Below are positions 1-6,955 of a stretch of DNA of 64,000 nt, one piece after another. The number at the start of each line of letters is the position of its first letter. Within the stretch, counting starts at the first letter, position 1. The position numbers and the translations under genes were made by a program. Source of the DNA: Actinomycetes bacterium (GTDB lineage: Bacteria > Actinomycetota > Acidimicrobiia > Acidimicrobiales > Poriferisodalaceae); the NCBI GenBank assembly GCA_024228575.1, contig JAAETH010000149.1, positions 1 through 64,000 of the forward strand, given 5' to 3'. Below the pieces are notes generated by a model. The model was given only the letters and a program-made list of their open reading frames with translations. It was not told where the DNA came from and searched no databases.

Positions 1-129
1 AAGCTCACCGACATCGTCAACGGCGACGCCGAAATGCCAGAACGCGGCGAGCGCGGTGGCCAGCGCGGCGAAGGCCGTGGTCCTGGTGGCCCGGCCGCTG
101 ATGGCGAGCCCACCGGAGTTGATGCCTGA
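1..129 (+). CDS. C-terminal tail of an unidentified protein (5' end outside window)
   Basis: The first reading frame is open from base 1 to a TGA at 127-129 and encodes 42 residues. After a short start (KLTDIVNGDAEMPE) it becomes a Gly/Arg/Gln-rich tail of the kind seen at the ends of RNA-binding proteins such as polynucleotide phosphorylase or ribonuclease E/G relatives. Too little is present to name the gene. A hairpin at 206-228 could terminate its transcript. Confidence 0.5.
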   Translation, partial: KLTDIVNGDAEMPERGERGGQRGEGRGPGGPAADGEPTGVDA

Positions 130-189
130 CGAGACACCTGATCGGGCTTGTGACTCTCAAGCCCCGTGCTTCCGGACCCCACCCGCAGC

Positions 190-505
190 CGGGAGCACAA
201 CCCGGAGCCGACCCACAAGGGGTCGGCTTCGGCGCGTTCTCCCACGAACGCGAGTTGTTGTCCTTGGCGGGGTTTCTCACTGGTGGTGGCGGGGCGGATG
301 AGGGTGATTCCGCCGGCGTTGAGGTCGGCGTGGCTGGGGTGCTGGCGGGCCAGGAACCCGTTGATGTGGGTCAGGGGTTGGCTGCTGGGGCGCCCAGTGG
401 GGGTGGGCGGTCATGGTGTCATCGATCGTCACGTACCTCTGGACGCTCTCGCCCTCCAAGTGATGGACACGAGCGAACCGCGCGAACCCATCACCCCTTT
501 GGAAC
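190..505 (-). pseudogene. Possible frameshifted remnant of a protein gene, family unknown
   Basis: This stretch holds no intact gene. On the minus strand two adjacent frames read like protein. The upstream frame (about 505 to 385) contains GDGFARFARVHHLEGES and TIDDTMTAHPHW. The downstream frame (about 385 to 190) contains LTHINGFLARQHPSHADL and GITLIRPATT, with very high GC at third codon positions. One frame change near 377-390 would join them. I do not recognise the family. It could also be chance open frame in GC-rich DNA. Confidence 0.3.
206..228. terminator. Terminator-like hairpin after the first gene
   Basis: A perfect 9-bp stem (AGCCGACCC / GGGTCGGCT) encloses a 5-base loop, followed by TCGGCGCGTT rather than a T tract. 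The position suits a terminator for the gene ending at 129. The lack of a U-run keeps confidence moderate, and the stem also lies in a possible minus-strand coding remnant. Confidence 0.45.
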
Positions 506-508
506 TGA

Positions 509-760
509 TCATCCAGGGAGTGGGGTGTCGTCCGGTACCTCGATCAGCTTCAGCTTCGCGGTCCGACCCGCCACGATCTCGACCTGTGATTTCCTCAGCC
601 CGAGTGCCTTGGCCAGATCATTGACGACAGCGGCGTTCGCCTTGCCGTCGACGGCACGTGCCGACACGGCGACCTGGAGCACCGGACCCGATGGTCCTTC
701 CCATGTTCCACCGATACGAGGTCGTTTCGAGTTGGGTGTCACCCGGATCCAGAACTTCAC
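509..760 (-). CDS. DUF167/YggU family small protein
   Basis: The gene encodes 83 residues from a GTG at 760. The family signature is clear: an N-terminal FWIRVTPNSKR strand, then AVDGKANAAVVNDLAKALGL and VEIVAGRTAKLKLIEV, matching the VDGKANxAL...G..K..K core of DUF167. The molecular function of this family is not established. The frame stays open far upstream, but only this segment resembles DUF167, so GTG 760 is the preferred start. It is divergent from queA with 57 bases between the starts. Confidence 0.8.
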   Translation of the reverse strand: MKFWIRVTPNSKRPRIGGTWEGPSGPVLQVAVSARAVDGKANAAVVNDLAKALGLRKSQVEIVAGRTAKLKLIEVPDDTPLPG

Positions 761-803
761 TTCAGCATCTTGGCCGATGAGGCCACCTCGCAGAGCGGAC
801 CGG

Positions 804-809
804 TAGCCT
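804..809 (+). promoter_or_regulatory. -10-like hexamer TAGCCT, probable leaderless promoter of queA
   Basis: TAGCCT ends 8 bases before the GTG at 818, and no Shine-Dalgarno sequence is visible. The predicted transcript start would fall at or beside the start codon. This supports the 818 start for queA. Confidence 0.45.
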
Positions 810-817
810 CGCTTGTC

Positions 818-1840
818 GTGCTGATCGCCGAATTCGACTACGAGTTGGCTCCCGGAGCGATCGCCCAGACACCGATCGAGCCGCGCGACTCGGCCCGGTT
901 GCTGATCGATCGTGGTCCGGACGCGCCGCCCGAACACGGACGGGTCACCGATCTGGTCGATGAACTTCGCGAGGGCGATGTGTTGGTCGTCAACGACACC
1001 AGGGTGCTGGCTGCACGGTTGAGGCTGCGCAAACCAACGGGTGGCGCGGCAGAAGTACTCCTGCTCGAGCCTGTGGGCGATGGGACATGGCAGGCGCTCG
1101 TGCGGCCTGGTCGCCGGTTGGCGCCGGGGACCGTGTTGAGCAGCGAGGATGGGTCGGTCGAGGTAGTCGTAGGCGAACGGATAGACGGTGGACGGTGCCT
1201 CGTCTCGATCGGGATGGGTGGCTTCGCGATCGATGACGTCTTCTCTGCGGTGGCTCTCGACGGTGTGGGCGACACCCCGCTTCCGCCCTACATCACCACC
1301 CATCTCGACGACCCGGGTCGGTATCAGACGGTATTCGCCGATCGACCTGGATCGGTCGCCGCGCCAACAGCCGGACTACACCTCACAGACGAGTTGTTGG
1401 ACGTGCTTCGCGCCAAGGGTGTCGAGGTTCACCGTGTCGAGTTGGTCGTCGGACTCGACACCTTCCGGCCGGTCATGGTCGACGATCTCGACGATCATGT
1501 GATGCACACCGAGGCCTACCACGTTCGGGCCGAGACCCTCGAAGCGTGTCGTGTTGCCACACGTGTGGTGGCTGTTGGGACGACGACTGTCAGGGCTCTC
1601 GAATCGGCGGCGACGAGGGCGAGCCCGACCGGCCGAACAGACCTGTTCATCCAGCGTGGATACGAGTGGAAGGTTGTAGACGTCTTGCTGACAAACTTCC
1701 ACATGCCGAAGTCAACCCTGCTGGTGATGATCGACGCCTTCGTGGGCAAACGTTGGCGCGATCTCTACACAACGGCGCTCGACGAGGGCTACCGGTTCCT
1801 GAGTTTTGGCGACGCGATGTTGCTGACCAGGCAGAGCTGA
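818..1840 (+). CDS. queA: S-adenosylmethionine:tRNA ribosyltransferase-isomerase
   Basis: QueA transfers the ribosyl part of SAM to preQ1 in tRNA, making epoxyqueuosine in tRNAs with a GUN anticodon. The 340-residue length fits the family. Family signatures are visible: FDYELAPGAIAQTPIEPRDSAR at the N-terminus, VLVVNDTRVLAARL, LPPYI, ETVFA-type AAPTAGLHLT and TTTVRALES, and the C-terminal LLTNFHMPKSTLL. An ATG at 770 is in frame, but the extra 16 residues are unlike the family, so GTG 818 is preferred. tgt follows 12 bases later, so the two queuosine steps are probably co-transcribed. Confidence 0.93.
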   Translation: MLIAEFDYELAPGAIAQTPIEPRDSARLLIDRGPDAPPEHGRVTDLVDELREGDVLVVNDTRVLAARLRLRKPTGGAAEVLLLEPVGDGTWQALVRPGRRLAPGTVLSSEDGSVEVVVGERIDGGRCLVSIGMGGFAIDDVFSAVALDGVGDTPLPPYITTHLDDPGRYQTVFADRPGSVAAPTAGLHLTDELLDVLRAKGVEVHRVELVVGLDTFRPVMVDDLDDHVMHTEAYHVRAETLEACRVATRVVAVGTTTVRALESAATRASPTGRTDLFIQRGYEWKVVDVLLTNFHMPKSTLLVMIDAFVGKRWRDLYTTALDEGYRFLSFGDAMLLTRQS

Positions 1841-1852
1841 GAGGGCCATTCG

Positions 1853-2983
1853 ATGCCGACTGACGAGCCGCCGGCCAACAGACCGCCGACCAACAAACCA
1901 CTGACGTACGAACTGCTCTCCAGCGATGGAGCGGCCCGCAGGGGACGGGTTCACACAACCCGTGGCAGCTACGAGACTCCTGTCTTCATGCCGGTTGGTA
2001 CAAGGGGTGCTGTTGTCCATCTCGATGCCCGCGACTACGAATCGTTGGGTGCCGAGGTCGTGCTGGGGAACACCTATCACCTCATGTTGCGGCCGGGAGC
2101 GGACGTGATCGAGGGGTTCGGCGGTCTACACGGGTTCACCTCCTGGGACGGTCACATGCTGACCGACAGCGGCGGTTTCCAGGTCATGAGCCTGAGCCCC
2201 GAGATCGACGACGATGGGGTTACTTTCACCTCGGTCTACGACGGTTCGAAGGCGCGTTTGACGCCCGAGTCGGCGACCCACGTGCAGGAGCAGCTCGGTG
2301 CCGACATCGCTATGGTGCTCGACATCTGCCCAGCGTTGCCGGCGACTCCTCGCGAGGTGAGGCAGGCGATGGAGACAACACACCGCTGGGCCGAACGGGC
2401 CCACGCGGCGCACACCCGCTCCGACCAGGCCCAGTTCGGAATCGTCCAGGGTGGAGTCGATCCGGAGATGCGGATCGAGTCGGCCAGGGTGTTGGCGGAT
2501 ATCGGTTTCCCCGGATATGGCATCGGCGGCCTCAGCGTTGGCGAGCCGCGGGGCCAGATGTTGCCCGCTCTCGAAGCGGCCCTGTCCGAGCTGCCCTCCG
2601 ACGTGCCCCGATACCTGATGGGGGTCGGAGATCCGGTCTCTATCGTCGAGGCCATCGCTCTCGGCGTCGACATGTTCGATTGTGTCTTGCCCACCCGCCT
2701 GGCCCGCCACGGCACGGTTCTCACGTCAAGAGGAAGGGTCAACCTTCGCAACGCCAAGTTCGAGCGTGTTGGCGACCCGCTCGACGAGAGGAATCCGTTC
2801 TCGAACAACTTCGCGGCCGGGTATCTGCGCCATCTCCTGAAGGTGAAAGAGCCCACCGCCGGCAGGATCTTGACCCAGCACAACATCTGGTACCTGTTCG
2901 ATCTCGTCGCCCGCACGAGGCGGGCGATCGACGCGGGAACCCTTCAACAGGTTCGCGACGAGGTCGCCGAGTGTTGGGACTGA
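1853..2983 (+). CDS. tgt: tRNA-guanine transglycosylase, zinc-site cysteines missing
   Basis: Bacterial Tgt exchanges guanine-34 for preQ1. In 376 residues the catalytic parts are intact: DSGGFQV (Asp105), the GIVQGG loop (197-202), GGLSVGE, and FDCVLPTR with the nucleophile Asp276. The zinc-binding segment is abnormal. After DPLDER the usual CxCxxC is replaced by NPFSNN and is two residues shorter, while the later His of TQHN (343) remains. The first 17 residues are an extra Pro/Asn-rich tail, and a GAGAGGG-type ribosome-binding site precedes the ATG. It is probably active on tRNA, with metal-free folding inferred. Confidence 0.92.
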   Translation: MPTDEPPANRPPTNKPLTYELLSSDGAARRGRVHTTRGSYETPVFMPVGTRGAVVHLDARDYESLGAEVVLGNTYHLMLRPGADVIEGFGGLHGFTSWDGHMLTDSGGFQVMSLSPEIDDDGVTFTSVYDGSKARLTPESATHVQEQLGADIAMVLDICPALPATPREVRQAMETTHRWAERAHAAHTRSDQAQFGIVQGGVDPEMRIESARVLADIGFPGYGIGGLSVGEPRGQMLPALEAALSELPSDVPRYLMGVGDPVSIVEAIALGVDMFDCVLPTRLARHGTVLTSRGRVNLRNAKFERVGDPLDERNPFSNNFAAGYLRHLLKVKEPTAGRILTQHNIWYLFDLVARTRRAIDAGTLQQVRDEVAECWD

Positions 2984-3027
2984 GAGGCCACAACAACCAA
3001 TACGGCCGAGCGGGCGTGGCAGCCCGA

Positions 3028-3033
3028 TAACAT
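3028..3033 (+). promoter_or_regulatory. -10-like hexamer TAACAT before yajC
   Basis: TAACAT lies 9 bases before the yajC ATG, with no ribosome-binding site between, in the 59-base tgt-yajC gap. It is a candidate leaderless promoter for the sec genes. Confidence 0.4.
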
Positions 3034-3042
3034 CAGGCGTTC

Positions 3043-3453
3043 ATGGAACTTCTGATTTTTGTCGTACCGATGGTGCTGGTGTGGATGCTCTTCATCCGTC
3101 CGCAACAGCGCAAGATGCGCGACCAACAAGATCTCGTCCACCGGGCCGGCGTCGGCGACATCGTCGTGACCGCGGGTGGATTTGTCGTCACCATCATGGA
3201 CGACCACGACCCTGACGACGACAGCAACGATCTGGCCGCGGACGAGGTTCTTGTGGCCCTGTCCGAGGGCGTCGAGGTCGTGATGATGCGTCGGTCGATC
3301 GCCCAGATTCGTGAACGTTGGGACGGTCAGTACGCCGACGGCACGTATGCCGACGATGTCATCGCCGACGAGGTCATCATCGTCGATGAGGTCGATGCGT
3401 CCGACGAGACCCCCGACACAGCTGATCCTCCGGCCGATGCTGCCGACGAGTGA
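3043..3453 (+). CDS. yajC: Preprotein translocase accessory subunit YajC
   Basis: YajC is the small membrane partner of SecDF. This 136-residue protein has one N-terminal membrane helix (about residues 2-18), then the family motif RPQQRKMRDQQ and the GDIVVTAGGF beta segment. The C-terminal third is a strongly acidic tail rich in Asp and Val, longer than in most YajC proteins. It stands directly before secD and secF, the usual order. Confidence 0.88.
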   Translation: MELLIFVVPMVLVWMLFIRPQQRKMRDQQDLVHRAGVGDIVVTAGGFVVTIMDDHDPDDDSNDLAADEVLVALSEGVEVVMMRRSIAQIRERWDGQYADGTYADDVIADEVIIVDEVDASDETPDTADPPADAADE

Positions 3454-3540
3454 TTGACACCAAACGTTCGTTTCGGTACGCCGTCTTGACGTACCGGATT
3501 GTCCCCATTCCCTCCCGATAGTCAACCCGGAGCCACTTTC

Positions 3541-5295
3541 GTGCGCCGTTCCTACATCGTCAGCCTCGTTGCAACAGTTGTCCTGACCGCGACCGCGGTC
3601 ATCAGTGCAGCTGCCGCCGGCTGGGCACCCCTTCTCGGACTTGACCTCCAGGGTGGTGTCGCAGTTACCTACGAGGCCACAGAAGTCGCCGACGACGAAA
3701 CCCTCGATCAGGCGGTCGAGATCATTCGTCAGCGTGTTGATGCACTCGGCGTCGCCGAGCCCGATATCACAAGGCAGGGGACGACCATCGTGGTCGAGCT
3801 ACCCGGCGTAGACGACGCCAAACGCGCCCTGGACCTCGTCGGCCAGACCGCCGAGCTTCGATTCCGTCCCGTGCTTCAGGCGGCCTCCGCATCCGATCCC
3901 CAGTCGCGGTTCCAGATGCAGGAGTTCGCCAACCTTCTCAACGAGAGCCTCGCCAACCCCCAAACCGCAGACGAGGCCGCCACCGAGGACACCGCCACCG
4001 AGGACAACACAGACGAGGACAACACAGGCGAGACCGGCACAGACGAGACCGGCACAGACGAGTCGGCCGAAACGACGACGACCACCGAGGACACCGCCAC
4101 CGAGGACAACACAGACGAGGCCGGCACAGACGAGACCGGCACGGACGAGTCGGCCGAAACGACGACGACCACCGAGGACACCGCCACCGAGGACAACACA
4201 GACGAGGCCGACACAGACGAGACCGGCACAGGCGAGTCGGCCGAAACGACGACGACCACTCCCGAGACCACGACAACAACCGAGTTCGATCCAACGACCG
4301 CGCCGACGATCGAGGACCTGATCACGGCACCGGATCAAGACGACGCCGATGCCTACGTCGTGTTGCCATCGTCGGACGGCCTCGTCCTCTACCTGCTCCA
4401 GCCGGCGCTGCTGACCGGCGAGATCGTCGACGATGCCAACGCCTCGTTCAACAACGCCAGCTGGCTGGTGCTCGTCGATTTCACTTCCGAGGGCAGCGAT
4501 GCGTGGGATCAGATGGCAGCTCTGATGTTCGAACAGCAGATCGCCATCGCCCTCGACGGCGTCGTCGAGTCTGCTCCGACCATCAATGCACGCGAGTTTG
4601 GCGGCAGGGCCACCATCACGGGAACATTCACCGAGCAGGAGGCAGAGGATCTCGCCCTCGTACTTCGCTTCGGTGCCCTGCCCGTCGAGCTCGAGCCGCA
4701 AACCGTGCAGACGGTATCGGCCACCCTTGGCGACGACGCCTTGCGAGCGGGTGTGGTCGCCGGTCTCATCGGTCTGGCGCTCGTGGCGCTGTACATGCTC
4801 TTCTACTACCGGCTGCTCGGGCTGGTGGCCATCTCGAGTCTCGCGGTCTCTACGGGAATTCTCTGGTTCCTCATCGCGTGGTTGGGTGAGACGAGAGGCC
4901 TTGCCCTGTCGCTTTCCGGTGCGGTCGGCATCATCTTGTCGATCGGTGTAGCCGTCGATTCGAACATCGTCTACTACGAGCGGATAAAGGAAGAAGTGCA
5001 CCGGGGCAGATCGATCAGGTCCGCAGCCGACGGCAGCTTCGCCGGGGCGTTCTCCACCATCGTGAAGGCCGACATGGCCTCGCTGATCGGTGCGTTCATC
5101 CTGTTCGTGTTGACCGTCGGAGCCGTACGCGGTTTCGCCCTGTACCTCGGCGTCGCAACCGTTATCGACATGGTGGTGTCGTATGTGTTCATGCGGCCCC
5201 TCGTCGTTCTGCTCGCCCGCAAGTTCGCGGCCGACAAGCCGGGGAGGCTCGGCATCACAACCGTCGACTCGGCCGCCGTGGAGGTGACCTCGTGA
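3541..5295 (+). CDS. secD: Protein translocase subunit SecD with an acidic Thr-rich repeat insert
   Basis: SecD works with SecF to pull exported proteins out of the Sec channel using the proton gradient. The GTG at 3541 has a GGAG 8 bases upstream and gives 584 residues. A TTG at 3499 is a weaker alternative. It has one N-terminal membrane helix, the LGLDLQGGV motif, a large outer domain and five C-terminal helices with the AVDSNIVYYERIKEE segment. The outer domain is interrupted at about residues 148-239 by an Asp/Glu/Thr insert made of three near-identical units. The stop overlaps the secF start in GTGA. Confidence 0.93.
   Translation: MRRSYIVSLVATVVLTATAVISAAAAGWAPLLGLDLQGGVAVTYEATEVADDETLDQAVEIIRQRVDALGVAEPDITRQGTTIVVELPGVDDAKRALDLVGQTAELRFRPVLQAASASDPQSRFQMQEFANLLNESLANPQTADEAATEDTATEDNTDEDNTGETGTDETGTDESAETTTTTEDTATEDNTDEAGTDETGTDESAETTTTTEDTATEDNTDEADTDETGTGESAETTTTTPETTTTTEFDPTTAPTIEDLITAPDQDDADAYVVLPSSDGLVLYLLQPALLTGEIVDDANASFNNASWLVLVDFTSEGSDAWDQMAALMFEQQIAIALDGVVESAPTINAREFGGRATITGTFTEQEAEDLALVLRFGALPVELEPQTVQTVSATLGDDALRAGVVAGLIGLALVALYMLFYYRLLGLVAISSLAVSTGILWFLIAWLGETRGLALSLSGAVGIILSIGVAVDSNIVYYERIKEEVHRGRSIRSAADGSFAGAFSTIVKADMASLIGAFILFVLTVGAVRGFALYLGVATVIDMVVSYVFMRPLVVLLARKFAADKPGRLGITTVDSAAVEVTS
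3982..4257 (+). repeat. Three tandem repeats inside secD
   Basis: There are three consecutive in-frame units: 3982-4083 (102 bp), 4084-4170 (87 bp) and 4171-4257 (87 bp). Each begins ACCGAGGACACCGCCACC and ends in a run of ACG/ACC codons. The unit encodes TEDTATEDNTDEAGTDETG followed by TDESAETTTT. Unit 1 carries 15 extra bases. The last two units are almost identical in DNA, so copy number probably changes by slippage or recombination. Confidence 0.9.
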
Positions 5296-6338
5296 GTATC
5301 TTCATGGACCTCTACCAGGGCGAGAGTCACATCGATTTTGTCGCCCTCGCGAAGAAGACACTCATGGTCTCGGGTGCACTCATCGCCATCGGGCTCATCG
5401 CCTTGTTGACGAGGGGTCTCGACCTCGGCATCGAGTTCGAGGGTGGTGTCGTCTGGGAGGTGCCTGCGAACGAGCAGATCTCCGAGGACGAGATCCGTTC
5501 GGTTCTGGGAGACTTCGGTCAGGATCCTCGAGTTCAGCTCGTCACCGGCGGGTCCGACATCTGGCGGGTCAGGGCCGAGTCGTCCGACTTCGATCAGCTG
5601 GAGCAGATTTCGGTCGCGCTGGCCGAGGCTGCATCGGTCTCGGTGAACGAACTGAGTCGCACCGAGGTTGGCCCGTCGTGGGGTGACAGGGTCACGAACG
5701 AAGCCCGCAAGGCACTCATCTGGTTCTTTGTCATCATCGCGCTCTACATCTCGCTCCGGTTCAACGCCAAGATGGCCCTTGCCGCTCTGGCCGCCGTCGC
5801 TCACGACATCGTGTTGAGTACGGGCTTCTACGCCGTGTTCCAGATCGAGGTCACCCCAGCCACGGTCATAGCGTTCCTCACGATCATGGGCTACTCGCTC
5901 TACGACACCCTGGTCGTCTTCGATCGGGTGAAGGAGAACACGCTCGTTGCCGAGAAGGGTCGCACCACCTACGACGGCATGTTGAACGTGTCGCTCAACC
6001 AGGTGGTCATGAGGTCGATCAACACATCGATCACGTCGACCTTGCCGGTCATCACCATGCTGGTGGTCGGTGCGTGGATCATGGGTGCATCTGCGCTTCA
6101 GGAGTTCTCGATTGCCCTGTTGGTCGGCATCGTGGTCGGCACCTACAGCTCGCTGTTCGTGGCCGCTCCGATCCTGGGCCAGATCCGCAACCGCGAGCCC
6201 GACTGGCAGCGTCGGGTCGAACTCGCCGAGCGTGGCGAAGCCACCGGCTCGGTCGCTGAAGCAAGGGCTTCGCTGATGGCTTCTCGTTACACGCGGGGCA
6301 CGGCCCCACGGCCCCGCAAGATGGGCAAGAAGCGCTGA
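5292..6338 (+). CDS. secF: Protein translocase subunit SecF
   Basis: SecF is the second half of the SecDF export motor. The 348-residue product starts at a GTG that overlaps the secD stop. It shows an N-terminal helix followed by RGLDLGIEFEGGVVWEV, then five more helices with GYSLYDTLVVFDRVKEN and the conserved SINTSITSTLPVITML segment. The basic C-terminus (RGTAPRPRKMGKKR) fits the inside-positive rule for a cytoplasmic tail. Confidence 0.94.
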   Translation: MSIFMDLYQGESHIDFVALAKKTLMVSGALIAIGLIALLTRGLDLGIEFEGGVVWEVPANEQISEDEIRSVLGDFGQDPRVQLVTGGSDIWRVRAESSDFDQLEQISVALAEAASVSVNELSRTEVGPSWGDRVTNEARKALIWFFVIIALYISLRFNAKMALAALAAVAHDIVLSTGFYAVFQIEVTPATVIAFLTIMGYSLYDTLVVFDRVKENTLVAEKGRTTYDGMLNVSLNQVVMRSINTSITSTLPVITMLVVGAWIMGASALQEFSIALLVGIVVGTYSSLFVAAPILGQIRNREPDWQRRVELAERGEATGSVAEARASLMASRYTRGTAPRPRKMGKKR

Positions 6339-6379
6339 ACGGCGCTACCGTCGAACCAACGAGACCAGGGGAGACGGAA

Positions 6380-6955
6380 ATGAGTCCAATCGAAACTCTC
6401 GAGGCCGGCCTGGGGCAGTTCCGCGCTGCGATAACGAACGTCGACGACGTGGGCTGGGACACTCCGACCAACTGCGAACCATGGTCTGCTCGTCAGCTGG
6501 CGAGTCATGCACTGAACTCTCAACTGTTGTGGGTCGGTGTGCTGACCGGTCGAGAGTTGGTGTCGATCGGCGCCGTCATGAAGGCCGAACCCTTCGAGGG
6601 AGACTTGATGGTCAAGGCCGACGAGGTCATTGCCATCGCACGCGAGGCCTGGCACGCCGATGGTGTCCTCGAAGCCATCCACCAGACACCTTTCGGTGAG
6701 CTGCCAGGTTCTGTCGCCATCAACTTCCCGACCATCGATTCCTTCGCTCACTCGTGGGACCTCTCCAGCTCTGTCGGAGAAGGACTCGACTTCGCGGACG
6801 AGGTCCTGCCCGCGCTCGAGGCGATCATCGCGATGGCCAGCAACGAGGCGACCCGGTCGATGGGTCTGTTCGCCGAGCCAACCGATCCGCCCCTGGATGC
6901 AAATGCAACGGAACGTTTGATGGCCTCGGCCGGCAGGACGATCAGGCGGGCATGA
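6380..6955 (+). CDS. DinB/mycothiol-dependent maleylpyruvate isomerase-like protein (TIGR03086-type)
   Basis: The 191-residue protein has the four-helix layout of the actinobacterial DinB_2/MDMPI-N group: TNCEPWSARQLASHAL near residues 30-45 and SFAHSWDLSSSVG near 120-133, each with a candidate metal-binding His. Members are metal-dependent thiol transferases or isomerases, often using mycothiol, and this one's substrate cannot be told. A strong GGGGAGA ribosome-binding site precedes the ATG. The stop overlaps the rel start in ATGA, so the two are translated together. Confidence 0.7.
   Translation: MSPIETLEAGLGQFRAAITNVDDVGWDTPTNCEPWSARQLASHALNSQLLWVGVLTGRELVSIGAVMKAEPFEGDLMVKADEVIAIAREAWHADGVLEAIHQTPFGELPGSVAINFPTIDSFAHSWDLSSSVGEGLDFADEVLPALEAIIAMASNEATRSMGLFAEPTDPPLDANATERLMASAGRTIRRA

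Noticed and set aside
3982-4257. CRISPR-like or mobile repeat
   Set aside because: The units are contiguous, in frame and protein-coding within secD, with no spacers.
3799-5001. 400-residue open frame on the minus strand across secD
   Set aside because: It is antisense to the strongly conserved secD, its Gly/Val/Leu/Arg-rich sequence mirrors the acidic repeat, and it has no family resemblance.
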